From DVED01 sp963838375 (GTDB lineage: Bacteria > Cyanobacteriota > Cyanobacteriia > Cyanobacteriales > Geitlerinemataceae), in the NCBI GenBank assembly GCA_963838375.1, contig CAWIQY010000016.1, positions 62,001 to 126,000 of the forward strand: a stretch of DNA of 64,000 bases, given 5' to 3'. This document shows, one piece after another, positions 37,152-46,181 of the stretch (position 1 is its first letter; every line of letters starts with the position of its first letter). Position numbers and translations under genes: made by a program. The notes under the pieces were generated by a model that did not search any database, was not told where the DNA came from, and saw only the letters and a list, made by a program, of their open reading frames with translations.

Positions 37152-38378
37152 ATGCAAACTTTGCCCAATCCTCCCCAAACGGCATCTAACTCCGCACCTG
37201 CACCCTTCGACACGACCATTCGCAGGCGGAAAACCCGTCCGGTACGAGTGGGTTCTGTCACCATCGGCGGGGGAAATCCGGTGGTCGTCCAGTCGATGAT
37301 CAACGAAGATACGATGGATATCGACGGTTCTGTCGCCGCCATTCGTCGGTTGCACGAAATCGGCTGCGAAATCGTCCGCGTTACCGTGCCCAGCTTGTCC
37401 CATGCCAAGGCGCTAGAAGAAATCAAACGCAAACTGATTGCCACCTACCAAGATGTCCCTTTAGTAGCAGACGTTCACCACAATGGGATGAAAATTGCCC
37501 TAGAAGTGGCGAAACACGTCGATAAAGTGCGAATCAATCCGGGGTTGTATGTCTTTGAGAAACCCAAAAACGATCGTGATGAGTTTACGCCAGCGGAATT
37601 TGAGGAAATTGGGGACAAAATTAAAGAAACCTTAGAACCGCTAGTCGTGTCTTTGCGAGATCGAGGCAAAGCCATGCGCATTGGGGTCAACCACGGTTCC
37701 CTTGCCGAACGGATGCTATTTACCTATGGCGACACCCCAGAAGGAATGGTGGAGTCGGCACTGGAATTTATCAGAATTTGCGAATCTTTAGAGTTTTATA
37801 ATCTAGTTATTTCCCTCAAAGCTTCTCGCGTTCCGGTGATGGTGGCGGCATATCGGTTGATGGCGCACCGGATGGACGAACTGGGAATGGATTATCCCCT
37901 GCATCTGGGAGTGACAGAAGCTGGAGATGGGGAATACGGTCGGATCAAATCCACGGCGGGTATTGGCACACTTCTCGCCGATGGCATTGGCGATACCATT
38001 CGGGTGTCGCTCACCGAAGCTCCGGAAAAAGAAATCCCCGTTTGCTATAGTATTTTGCAAGCGCTGGGATTGCGAAAAACCATGGTGGAATACGTCGCTT
38101 GTCCTTCCTGCGGTCGCACGCTATTTAACCTCGAAGAAGTGCTCCATCGAGTGCGAGAAGCAACCCAACATTTGACGGGTTTGGATATTGCGGTGATGGG
38201 TTGCATCGTCAATGGTCCGGGAGAAATGGCGGATGCCGATTACGGTTATGTGGGGAAACAACCGGGATATATCTCGCTGTATCGAGGGCGGGAAGAAATT
38301 AAAAAAGTTCCCGAAGATCGAGGTGTAGAAGAGTTGATTAATTTAATTAAAGCAGACGATCGATGGATCGATCCTTAA
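37152..38378 (+). CDS. ispG: 4-hydroxy-3-methylbut-2-enyl-diphosphate synthase
   Basis: Penultimate step of the MEP isoprenoid pathway, reducing methylerythritol cyclodiphosphate to HMBPP with a [4Fe-4S] cluster and ferredoxin in cyanobacteria. Start at 37152 (MQTLPNPPQ) is preferred to 37014 because homologues begin near here; 409 residues. TIRRRKTRPVRVGSVTIGGGNPVVVQSM opens the TIM barrel; cluster ligands are in VACPSCGRT and MGCIVNGPGE (CxxC ... C plus Glu). Intact and essential. Confidence 0.96.
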   Translation: MQTLPNPPQTASNSAPAPFDTTIRRRKTRPVRVGSVTIGGGNPVVVQSMINEDTMDIDGSVAAIRRLHEIGCEIVRVTVPSLSHAKALEEIKRKLIATYQDVPLVADVHHNGMKIALEVAKHVDKVRINPGLYVFEKPKNDRDEFTPAEFEEIGDKIKETLEPLVVSLRDRGKAMRIGVNHGSLAERMLFTYGDTPEGMVESALEFIRICESLEFYNLVISLKASRVPVMVAAYRLMAHRMDELGMDYPLHLGVTEAGDGEYGRIKSTAGIGTLLADGIGDTIRVSLTEAPEKEIPVCYSILQALGLRKTMVEYVACPSCGRTLFNLEEVLHRVREATQHLTGLDIAVMGCIVNGPGEMADADYGYVGKQPGYISLYRGREEIKKVPEDRGVEELINLIKADDRWIDP

Positions 38379-38509
38379 AATCGGTTAGTTTGGCGTGTTT
38401 CGAGGCGACGGGCAGCGCTCGATCGCCCCAACCCCTTCTGCTGTAGCTTGTGTTAGAGTGGGCATAATCCCCGTATTCTCCGTATTTCCCAACGATAGGT
38501 GGTAGACAG

Positions 38510-39769
38510 ATGGCAATGACAACTCGTGGCTTGGTTTTGGGCGCAACCGTCGTCATGCTCAGCACCGTCACTATGATTGGTGCTGGTCTTCATCTGAAAG
38601 GTCAAGCTTTTTTCCAAGATAGCCCGAAAGAATTAGTCGATGAAGTTTGGCAAATTATTGATAAGAATTATGTGGATGCCACCTTCAATCAAGTCGATTG
38701 GCGGGAAACTCGGGACGAGTATTTAAATCGATCTTACACCAGCAACGAAGAAGCCTATGTGGCGATTCGGGAAATGTTGGAGAAATTGGGCGATCCCTAC
38801 ACCCGATTTATGGACCCGCAAGAGTTCCGGAATATGCAGATCGATACTTCCGGGGAACTGACTGGTGTGGGGATTCAACTGTCTCAGGATGAAGAGACGA
38901 AAGAACTGATTGTGGTCTCGCCGATCGAAGATACGCCAGCTTTTAAGGCGGGAATTAAAGCCCAAGATGTGATTATTTCCATCGACGATACCACGACTGA
39001 AGGCATGAATATTAACGATGCCGTCAATCTAATTCGAGGTCAGGTGGGGACATCAGTAACGCTGAAGATTCGGCGAGAAAATGAAGAGATGGAATTTGAG
39101 ATCACTCGCGATCGCATCGAAATCCATCCTGTTCGCTACAGTTTCTCTCCAGATAACGGCGGTATCGGTTATATTCGTCTGACGAATTTCAGCGCCAACG
39201 CGGCGGAAGAAATGCGCGAGGCGATCGAAGATCTCGAATCCCAAAATGTCGTCGGGTATGTCTTAGATTTGCGCTCCAATCCCGGCGGATTACTGTATTC
39301 CAGTGTGGAGATTGCTCGCATGTGGCTCGAGTCAGGGACGATCGTTTCTACAGTGAATCGTCAAGGCATTGCTGACGAGCAACACGCCGACCATCGCGCC
39401 TTGACGGATAAACCCCTAGTGGTGTTGGTGGACGGGGGTTCGGCAAGTGCTAGCGAGATCCTCTCCGGTGCTCTGCAAGACAACAAACGGGCTGAATTGG
39501 TAGGGACGCAAACCTTTGGTAAGGGTTTGGTGCAATCGGTGCGCGGTTTAGGAGATGGTTCGGGATTGGCAGTAACGATCGCCAAATACTTGACTCCTAG
39601 CGGTCGGGATATTAATAAAGAAGGAATTTCTCCCGATGTGACGATCGAGCTGAGCGAAGAACAACGAGACCAGTTGCAGCAAGACCGCAGCTTAATCGGT
39701 ACAGCTCAAGATCCGCAGTATGCAAAAGCTCTGGAAATTATCGCACGGGAACTGGTGACACAGAAGTGA
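38510..39769 (+). CDS. C-terminal processing peptidase (S41, CTP)
   Basis: 419 residues. Exported serine peptidase with an N-terminal signal/anchor (LVLGATVVMLSTVTMIGAG). A PDZ domain at ~125-200 (GVGIQLSQDEETKELIVVSP), catalytic Ser in DGGSASASEILSGAL and Lys in GTQTFGKGLVQ. In cyanobacteria CtpA matures the D1 protein of photosystem II; CtpB and CtpC are paralogues. I cannot tell which paralogue this is. ATG 38510 follows the preceding stop by about 130 bases, so it probably has its own promoter. Confidence 0.92.
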   Translation: MAMTTRGLVLGATVVMLSTVTMIGAGLHLKGQAFFQDSPKELVDEVWQIIDKNYVDATFNQVDWRETRDEYLNRSYTSNEEAYVAIREMLEKLGDPYTRFMDPQEFRNMQIDTSGELTGVGIQLSQDEETKELIVVSPIEDTPAFKAGIKAQDVIISIDDTTTEGMNINDAVNLIRGQVGTSVTLKIRRENEEMEFEITRDRIEIHPVRYSFSPDNGGIGYIRLTNFSANAAEEMREAIEDLESQNVVGYVLDLRSNPGGLLYSSVEIARMWLESGTIVSTVNRQGIADEQHADHRALTDKPLVVLVDGGSASASEILSGALQDNKRAELVGTQTFGKGLVQSVRGLGDGSGLAVTIAKYLTPSGRDINKEGISPDVTIELSEEQRDQLQQDRSLIGTAQDPQYAKALEIIARELVTQK

Positions 39770-39957
39770 TGGGTCGATCCGGGAACGAGATGAGCGATCG
39801 AAACGTCTTCGAGGCAAGTTTTAACGGGAGGAGAGTCGATCGGATGTGGTGATAATCGCTTTCGATCGACTCTCCTCCCAAAGCACATGGGTGAAGATCT
39901 CTATAAAATAGACGATCGTTCTGTTGCGATTCAAAAAAAACACAGGTAAAAATTTTT

Positions 39958-40401
39958 ATGAAGTGCAATCTCCGTTCTGCGATATCTGTTTCCGGCAAAT
40001 CGCTATCTCTATCGATGCTTAGCGCAGTACTGGTAGGGGGTATTGTGCCTCCCGGTGCGATCGCGGCTGTTGCGGCATCACCTTCGGTTGTAGCTCAAAA
40101 TCTCGATATTCAAGCCACAGCGGAACAGTTTGTGGATTCGCTGGCAGTTGACGACATCGAAAGCGCTCACAACTTATTGAATCCTTTAGTCCAAAAAGAT
40201 TGGTCGGAGGACATGATGCAACAAAGCTGGCAGGATTTGCTCGCTGTCACGGGTGAGTTTCAGGAGCGTTTGGGTTCTCAAGTCGAAGGGCAGGTGGTGT
40301 TAGTCACTGTCGAGTTTGAATCCGTGACGAATGATGTCATCGTGATTTTCGACGAGAGTGGTCAGATTATCGGTTTTGACTTTCCGAAAATGGAAGGTTA
40401 A
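39958..40401 (+). CDS. Secreted DUF3887-like protein
   Basis: 147 residues. N-terminal signal peptide (SLSLSMLSAVLVGGIVPPGAIA), then a cystatin/NTF2-like small domain: AEQFVDSLAVDDIESAHNLLNPL, WQDLLAVTGEF, VTVEFESVTNDVIVIFDESGQIIGF. This pattern fits DUF3887, a family of small extracytoplasmic domains often attached to hydrolases. It stands alone between the CTP protease and a convergent kinase. Role unknown. Confidence 0.75.
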   Translation: MKCNLRSAISVSGKSLSLSMLSAVLVGGIVPPGAIAAVAASPSVVAQNLDIQATAEQFVDSLAVDDIESAHNLLNPLVQKDWSEDMMQQSWQDLLAVTGEFQERLGSQVEGQVVLVTVEFESVTNDVIVIFDESGQIIGFDFPKMEG

Positions 40402-40431
40402 TGGTGAAGAAGGGCGAAGAAGAATAGCGAA

Positions 40432-40493
40432 GCGAAGCATTTGTATAAATGTTATGGGTTTGTATGTGGAATTTCCCGTGCAAATGCTTCGCC
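40432..40493. repeat. MITE-like palindromic repeat, copy B
   Basis: GCGAAGCATTTGT...GTATGTGGAATTTCCCGT...GCAAATGCTTCGCCC between two convergent genes. Same internal sequence as copy A. Confidence 0.8.
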
Positions 40494-40505
40494 CTTACCA
40501 GATTA

Positions 40506-41555
40506 TTACTGATTACGTTCTGGTCGATAAATTTGACCGAAGGTACGATCGGCATTAACCGTCACTACCAAATCAACAAGGTTGCCATTCTGGGTGAGTG
40601 GTGCGATAAACAAGTCTGGATGTAGGGATTTCCAAAAATACTTGACAAATTCGTCGATTTCTAAATCGGTCATTCCTGTTTTGCCTTGGGCGATCGCACT
40701 GTGTTCGGCTTGCCGTCGCCAGGGTAAACTGAGGCGATAGTCGGTGGGATTGAGTACCATCAGTCGATCGATCCGTTCCCACAATGGCAGATAATCCCGA
40801 AGTTGTTCGTTGACAGTGCGAGCAAAAGATTTGTCCGCTTCTGTGAGAATGGGATTGGGGGGATTGTCGAATGTGGCGGGATCGACGGGCTGTGCGCCGA
40901 CAAACCAACCTTCAAATAATATAATATCTACACTTTCGATCGTTTCCGGTTGGGATCGATCGCCGTCTCCATTCCACAGCGACTTATCGAAGCGAGGGAT
41001 GGCAATGGGTTCGGCTCCATCCGGTTGGCGCAGACGATCGAGAACGTCAATTCCCAACTCGATATCGTGGGTTCCCGGCGGTCCTCGGCGAATGAATCGG
41101 GGATCTTTGGCTTTCAGGCGCTGGCGTTCGGCATGGGTTTTGTAGAGATCGTCGATGGAAAGACCGATCGTCCGGTATCCCAATTGCGCCAGAATGGCTT
41201 CTAGCATCGTCGCTAAGGTCGTTTTTCCCATCCCTTGTCCCCCCAAAACGCCTTGAACGAAAGGACGCCCCAAGGCTCGACGATCGTCGGCTAATTGTAT
41301 CGCCAGGGGCAGCCACAGCGTCCATAAATTGTCATAAAACGCGGGATGACTGGCAATAGAAAAGTGTTGGCAGCGATCGAGGGTGGCGAGGAATAAATCG
41401 CAGCGGCGATCGATTTGCGATCGAACATTCTCGGGCGAAATTCCCAAAGCTTGCGCTCGTTTTCCATCGGCTAACTCCCAGCTTTCGAGTTGCCGAATTG
41501 CCGATTCATCAAAGTTGAGATCGGCAATTCCTCGTTCTAAAATCGGTTTTAACAT
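40506..41555 (-). CDS. D-glycerate 3-kinase
   Basis: 349 residues. Phosphorylates D-glycerate to 3-phosphoglycerate, closing photorespiration. P-loop GVLGGQGMGKTTLATM near residue 105; SIDDLYKTHAERQRL and the invariant GPPGTHDIELG are the plant/cyanobacterial GLYK signature; LFEGWFVGAQP and LHPDLFIAPL follow. Start ATG 41555. Downstream is a MITE, upstream the Rpn gene on the same strand 17 bases away, without obvious functional link. Confidence 0.93.
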   Translation of the reverse strand: MLKPILERGIADLNFDESAIRQLESWELADGKRAQALGISPENVRSQIDRRCDLFLATLDRCQHFSIASHPAFYDNLWTLWLPLAIQLADDRRALGRPFVQGVLGGQGMGKTTLATMLEAILAQLGYRTIGLSIDDLYKTHAERQRLKAKDPRFIRRGPPGTHDIELGIDVLDRLRQPDGAEPIAIPRFDKSLWNGDGDRSQPETIESVDIILFEGWFVGAQPVDPATFDNPPNPILTEADKSFARTVNEQLRDYLPLWERIDRLMVLNPTDYRLSLPWRRQAEHSAIAQGKTGMTDLEIDEFVKYFWKSLHPDLFIAPLTQNGNLVDLVVTVNADRTFGQIYRPERNQ

Positions 41556-41572
41556 GGTTTGCAGATACCCTC

Positions 41573-42461
41573 TTAAGATTCGCTCGATCTTAAATTCCGA
41601 ACTTCATCAAGGCTAAGTCCCGTAATTTGACTAATCGTTTCATCGTCAAATCGATCTAGGGATTGTCTAGCCATCGCTAGCTTTTCGGCTTGCCGTCCTT
41701 CTTCTCGTCCTTCTTCTCGTCCTTCTTCTCGTCCTTCTTCTCGTCCTTCTTCTCGTCCAAGCGCGATCGCACCTTGTTGGTCGTAAATAAACATTTCTCG
41801 CCGTTCGAGATCTTCGAGTTCTTCACGAGTTAAGTTCGCTTGGTTGGCGATTTCAAAAGCCCGATGAATTTCCGGAATACTATCCATGGTTTCGGGAACA
41901 CCTGTTAGCGATCGGGCATACTTGAGAAAATAAATCCATTTATCGGTTAGGGTTTCAATTTCGTCGATTTCTTTGGTGAATTTCGGAAGTTCTACAAAAA
42001 CTAATTCCAGGTCATTATCTGTATATCTATAATATGTATCTTCTTCGTAGTACGAAAATCTAGAAATAACCCGGTCGAGGTTCTCAAACATCTCAAAGTC
42101 GGCAATTGTCAAGGCAATCACGGGTTTGAGCATTCTATACCCTTCTCCGGCTTTCAATTGCAAGGCGTAGGTTTTTGCTGCATTGTACAAAACTCGTTTT
42201 CCAAAAGATTGTACGTTCAACACCTGCATCTCGATAATCACGAAGGTTCCATTATCGAGCTTTGCCTTGACGTCTAGGTAGGTATCCTTTAACCCTTGAG
42301 TTTTGGGTGATAGATTAGGGTTGATGATTTCTAGGTCTTCAATTCGATTCGACATTCTCATAAATTAAAGCATTTAAAAAACTGATGAGAATATCTTTGT
42401 TTTCAGAAGACCCAAATATCTTTTTAAATGCGTAATCGGTTTTAGGGTTAATAAAAATCAT
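41573..42461 (-). pseudogene. Rpn/PD-(D/E)XK transposase-like protein, frame-broken
   Basis: The true start is the ATG at 42461: MIFINPKTDYAFKKIFGSSENKDILISFLNALIYE, the family N-terminus. The frame then shifts near 42360 to NRIEDLEIINPNLSPKTQGLKDTYLDVKAKL, with the PD-(D/E)XK residues in DVKAKL...FVIIEMQV. Joined, about 296 residues. A tail of five GREE units encoded by a 12-bp tandem repeat precedes LDEVRNLR. These proteins, formerly called transposase_31 or Rpn, are recombination-promoting nucleases. Without the N-terminal segment the product from 42361 would be partial. Confidence 0.8.
41699..41758. repeat. 12-bp tandem repeat (TTCTTCTCGTCC x5)
   Basis: Five almost perfect units, encoding GREE in the minus-strand Rpn-type gene. 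Copy number is likely variable between strains. Confidence 0.85.
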
Positions 42462-42609
42462 AAGAAATCAGCCGATTGGCAAGAGGCACGTCAACTGTCG
42501 CAGTCAGGGAACTGGAAATAGTCTAGAGTCGATCGACTTTAGACTTCAAAACAAGAGTCTTATTTGTTGACTCCTGTACGATAATTAGAAGTTACCATAA
42601 TGATAAATA

Positions 42610-42638
42610 TATAGCAACCGCACAAGCGCGGTTAGGAC
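42610..42638. repeat. 29-base dispersed repeat, copy 1
   Basis: TATAGCAACCGC...GCGCGGTTAGGAC; second copy, 4 mismatches, at 60207-60235 in the same orientation. Confidence 0.65.
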
Positions 42639-42643
42639 GCATA

Positions 42644-42687
42644 GCAGAAGAGTGAAACCTTTACCCATCAATTTTTCACTCTTCTGC
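42644..42687. repeat. 14-bp perfect hairpin
   Basis: GCAGAAGAGTGAAA (42644-42657) with TTTCACTCTTCTGC (42674-42687), 16-base loop. It is next to the terminator of the long minus-strand operon and may be a second terminator or a mobile remnant. Confidence 0.7.
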
Positions 42688-42697
42688 GATATGTTCA

Positions 42698-42744
42698 TGG
42701 AAAAATTGGCAAAACCGCTTTTCTAACTGAGGTTTTGCCAATTT
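42698..42744 (-). terminator. Intrinsic terminator of the NRPS-sulfotransferase run
   Basis: Minus strand: AAATTGGCAAAACC, 14-base loop, GGTTTTGCCAATTT, then TTTCC: a 14-bp perfect stem directly followed by U residues, 84 bases after the last GT2 stop. Strong rho-independent terminator for the operon that starts at 54654. Confidence 0.75.
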
Positions 42745-42827
42745 AATTCAAATTTAATTCAAATGCACATTAGCTGATATTGACTGGGAGGGAAAATGCG
42801 TCGCAAGTTGAATTGCAAATTTCAAGA

Positions 42828-43871
42828 CTAAGCTCGGGCGGCTTTTTTATACTCTGAGGCATTCAAGTCCAAAGAGTGGAAACCCGCTTTGTACTCGATG
42901 ACAGGAGAACGATAACCCATCAATCGATCGAAGTGAAACCGAAGTTGACCCTGAATTTGGGGAAACTTACCGAGAATGCAGAATATAGCATACAGAAGTG
43001 AATGCACCGAAGTGAATTGACGACCGCGCATATACCGATAGACCCGATAGACTTGCAAGCCATAGAGACATAACAGCAACAGGATACTCAAACCGTAAGT
43101 CCATCCAGCCAGACTCAAAGCCAATAGCGGCAAAATCAAGCCCCACAACCAAATGCTGCGGCTTTCTTTGACCCAATGCCGTTCCCGACCGCCACCGTGC
43201 AGCCAAGAGCCTTCCGCATAGGCGTGTCCCGCCCGAATCGATCGGGTCCACCACTGGCTAAAGCGGGTCATTTGCGCGTCGTGCAGCGCCATGTCGTTCG
43301 CCAGACGCCAAACCTTCCAACCCCGGCGGCGTAACCGCAAGCACAATTCCGGTTCCTCTCCGGCAATCAATGTCGCGTTAAACCCTTGGACTTCGCGAAA
43401 GGCGGAAATCCGCATCACTGCGATTCCCCCGGAAGCCTCGGTTTCCCCACTGGGTTGATTCCACTCCAAATTGCACAGTCGATTGTAAATGGAGAGATGG
43501 GGGAAACGCTCGATGAGGCGACCGCAGACAACCGCCCAGTCGGGATGCTCGCTCAGAGCGCGGGCAGCCGTTTCCAGCCATCCGGGAATGAGTTCGCAGT
43601 CTCCATCGATGAATTGGACAAATTCTAGCTGAGGATGGAGTTGTTTCAGGCGTGCTAACCCTTCATTGCGGGCGCGGGCGGCGGTGAAGGGAATTTCGGG
43701 ATCGAGCTCGACAACGGGGATTTCTAGTAAACCGGCTAAATCGACACTACCGTCGGTCGAACCGGAATCGACGTAGACGACGGGAACCTCTTCTTTTTTC
43801 AGAGAAAGCAAGCACTGACGCAGGCGCAGACCTTCATTGCGTCCGATGACAACAACTCCTAAAGTATTCAT
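42828..43871 (-). CDS. Family 2 glycosyltransferase, membrane-anchored
   Basis: 347 residues. GT-A domain: VVVIGRNEGLRLRQCLLSL, YVDSGSTDGSVDLA, QFIDGDCELIPGW (DxD-like), and AGEEPELCLRLRRRGW with the catalytic acid. Two hydrophobic helices near residues 247-280 (LWGLILPLLALSLAGWTYGL) tether it to the membrane. Last gene of the NRPS/sulfotransferase run, followed by a terminator. It probably extends a surface glycan. Confidence 0.88.
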   Translation of the reverse strand: MNTLGVVVIGRNEGLRLRQCLLSLKKEEVPVVYVDSGSTDGSVDLAGLLEIPVVELDPEIPFTAARARNEGLARLKQLHPQLEFVQFIDGDCELIPGWLETAARALSEHPDWAVVCGRLIERFPHLSIYNRLCNLEWNQPSGETEASGGIAVMRISAFREVQGFNATLIAGEEPELCLRLRRRGWKVWRLANDMALHDAQMTRFSQWWTRSIRAGHAYAEGSWLHGGGRERHWVKESRSIWLWGLILPLLALSLAGWTYGLSILLLLCLYGLQVYRVYRYMRGRQFTSVHSLLYAIFCILGKFPQIQGQLRFHFDRLMGYRSPVIEYKAGFHSLDLNASEYKKAARA

Positions 43872-43989
43872 GAGATTTTCTCCTTATGTTTATTTATGTG
43901 TGGTTTGTGGTTCGTGATTCGTTGTGGGTTGGAGGAGACATCGAATCACTCTTGCAACTGGGGAACTCCTCGATTAAGCGGCTCGACAA

Positions 43990-45063
43990 TTAAGCTGCTC
44001 GACCTAAGAGGGTTTTCGGTAAGCTGGGAAATGCACCGCTGGTATAAAATCGGAATAGCGATCGCTCTGGGGGTGGATCGATGCGGGCAATGGCAAAACG
44101 ATCGGCACCGACACAAACGAGTTCGTCGCCGCCTGAACCCATGGCGGAATGCAACCCCAATTCGCGCAACAGGGATCGTGCTGCGTTTGAATGTCGGTTA
44201 TATGGAAAGGCGAAATGCACGGGATCTCGTTTCAATTCGCGTCGATAGTCGGCGATGCACCCTTCAATGTCCGATCGAACCTTCCCCGGACTGGAATGGC
44301 TCAGATCGATATGATGGGTTCCGTGCAGTCCCATTTCCAAGTAGGGGAACTCTCGCAAGGCGGTTCTAATTTCCTCCCAGGACAAAATGAGTCGAGGGGG
44401 AGTTTCTGTGGGTTGGAGTCGATCGATGACTTGGGTAATTAGCCGTTCTCGATCGTTGTAAGTTGCCCCAATTAACGCTTCTATCAGCGTTGTGTAGGCG
44501 GCGTCCCGTTGAACGGTATCCGACAGATCCCAATTGCCGATATCGAGCAACAGTCGGTTTTGGGTACGAGTTCCAAATGCCGTATACAGTCGATCGATCC
44601 AAGGATTTTCACCTCGGTTAATCCATCCCGTGGGTAAATACCAAGTTGCCGGGATGCCGTAGCGAGCCAAAATCGGCGCGGCAACGGTCAGATTATCCTG
44701 GTAAGTGTCGTCGAAGGTGACAACCACGGTTCCGGCAGGGGGCGTTTCACCTCGATCGAGTTGAGCCAGCAGTTGACTCAGGGAAATCGGGCGACGGTGT
44801 CGGGCGAGGAACTGCATTTGCGACTCGAAGACTTCCGGCGTCTTGCGAACACTTGGATCGATCCACCTCGCCAATTCCGGAGGGGCGATACTGTGGTACA
44901 TCAGCACGATGGCGCCGCCGACCCCTCTAACTTTTACGTAGGCTGACCCCACCCCCGTCCAGTCCATCGCCCGTTCCAGATTCAGCAGAACGCGACGTTT
45001 CCAGGGGATAGCAGTGGCGGGAGGGGGGGATATGAACTGAGATGCAAACTGAGATGCGAACAT
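43990..45063 (-). CDS. Polysaccharide deacetylase (CE4)
   Basis: 357 residues. NodB homology: VVTFDDTYQDN (TFDD, catalytic base and metal Asp), LGLHGTHHIDLSHSS (HxxxH metal pair), and a late FAFPYNRHSNAAR (RxxxFPY-like motif). It would remove N- or O-acetyl groups from a glycan in the periplasm or at the membrane; no clear signal peptide, though the N-terminus is basic. Sits between two GT2 genes, so the glycan they make is probably its substrate; free amines produced could be targets of N-sulfation by the neighbouring sulfotransferases (inference). Confidence 0.88.
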   Translation of the reverse strand: MFASQFASQFISPPPATAIPWKRRVLLNLERAMDWTGVGSAYVKVRGVGGAIVLMYHSIAPPELARWIDPSVRKTPEVFESQMQFLARHRRPISLSQLLAQLDRGETPPAGTVVVTFDDTYQDNLTVAAPILARYGIPATWYLPTGWINRGENPWIDRLYTAFGTRTQNRLLLDIGNWDLSDTVQRDAAYTTLIEALIGATYNDRERLITQVIDRLQPTETPPRLILSWEEIRTALREFPYLEMGLHGTHHIDLSHSSPGKVRSDIEGCIADYRRELKRDPVHFAFPYNRHSNAARSLLRELGLHSAMGSGGDELVCVGADRFAIARIDPPPERSLFRFYTSGAFPSLPKTLLGRAA

Positions 45064-45134
45064 AATGGTTTCGATAGATGGCTAATGGGTGTGGGGTTCT
45101 CAGGGGCGCACAGCCGTGTGCCCCGACAGCGACT

Positions 45135-46175
45135 TCATGTCAAAGAAAATGGGTTAAACAGGGCGCTGTGGCGGATAAAATCGGTTAAAAAGTGGGGTGG
45201 ATCGGTATCGGGTTTGCGTTGGATTGCCCGCCGCACCCGCCAGAGAGAAAATCCGGCAATCCACAGGGCATCGGCGGTTGCTGCATATAACCAGCCGTAG
45301 TTCTTCATGAAATAACGCCGCCGAGACTGCCAGCGATACGCGGGGAAGCGCTTGGGGGGTGCGTCGTCGTCGTAGGTATATCCGGTACTTTGACCGCCGA
45401 TGTGCCGAACGAGGCTTTGGGGAACGTACCAACAAGAACAACCTGCCCGTTTCGCCCGCAGGCACAAATCGGTTTCTTCGTAGAACAGGAAATAGCCTTC
45501 GTCCATGAGTCCGACGAGCTCGAAAACCTGGCGGCGAACGGCAAAGCAAGCACCGGAAACCCAATCGGTTTGGCAAGGTTCGGCGCTGACTTGCCGGACG
45601 ACTGCCCAGGGAGAGAGAAGTTTGGAGACGATGCCCAGGCGCAATCCGCCATCGAGTTCGCTGAGGATATTGGGAAACCGGAAGGTAATGTGCCAGGGTT
45701 CTCCGCTGGGACTTTCTAAACCGGTTCCGGCAATTCCGGCGTTGGGATTTCGAGTCATAAATTCCAACAGTGCCGTGATGGCGCCGGGGCGAACGATCGA
45801 ATCGGGATTGAGAATGAGGAAGTAGTCGGGAGGATGCTTGGAATGGAGTGCCTGGCGAATGGCGAGATTGTTACCGTAGGCGAATCCACCGTTGCGTTGG
45901 GAAACTTGCAGCGATGCCCAATTGCCCCAACCAAAACGATCGATCGCGGTTTGGATGCGTTGGGCTGAGTCGTCTCCAGAAGCGTTTTCGACGACAATAA
46001 CGCGGGTTCCTGGCAGCGATTTCACTTCGCTTTCGAGAGAACGCAAGCATTCGATGGTGAAGTCGGCGCTGCGGTAATTGACGATGGAAATGAGGAGGGG
46101 AAAAGCTGTATTGGAGTTGAGATCGATCGGGGGTTGAGTTGTATTGCTTGGCTGTATTTTAAGTTGAGTTTTCAT
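45135..46175 (-). CDS. Family 2 glycosyltransferase (rhamnosyl-type)
   Basis: 346 residues. LISIVNYRSADFTIECLRSL, VIVVENASGDDS, GGFAYGNNLAIRQAL and YFLILNPDSIV (NPD in place of DxD) are the pattern of WbbL-like rhamnosyltransferases. GLMDEGYFLFYEETDLCLRAKRAG carries the catalytic region. The C-terminus has one hydrophobic stretch. ATG 46175 lies 7 bases after the neighbouring sulfotransferase stop (46182), so the genes are tightly coupled. Confidence 0.9.
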   Translation of the reverse strand: MKTQLKIQPSNTTQPPIDLNSNTAFPLLISIVNYRSADFTIECLRSLESEVKSLPGTRVIVVENASGDDSAQRIQTAIDRFGWGNWASLQVSQRNGGFAYGNNLAIRQALHSKHPPDYFLILNPDSIVRPGAITALLEFMTRNPNAGIAGTGLESPSGEPWHITFRFPNILSELDGGLRLGIVSKLLSPWAVVRQVSAEPCQTDWVSGACFAVRRQVFELVGLMDEGYFLFYEETDLCLRAKRAGCSCWYVPQSLVRHIGGQSTGYTYDDDAPPKRFPAYRWQSRRRYFMKNYGWLYAATADALWIAGFSLWRVRRAIQRKPDTDPPHFLTDFIRHSALFNPFSLT

Positions 46176-46181
46176 GATGGG

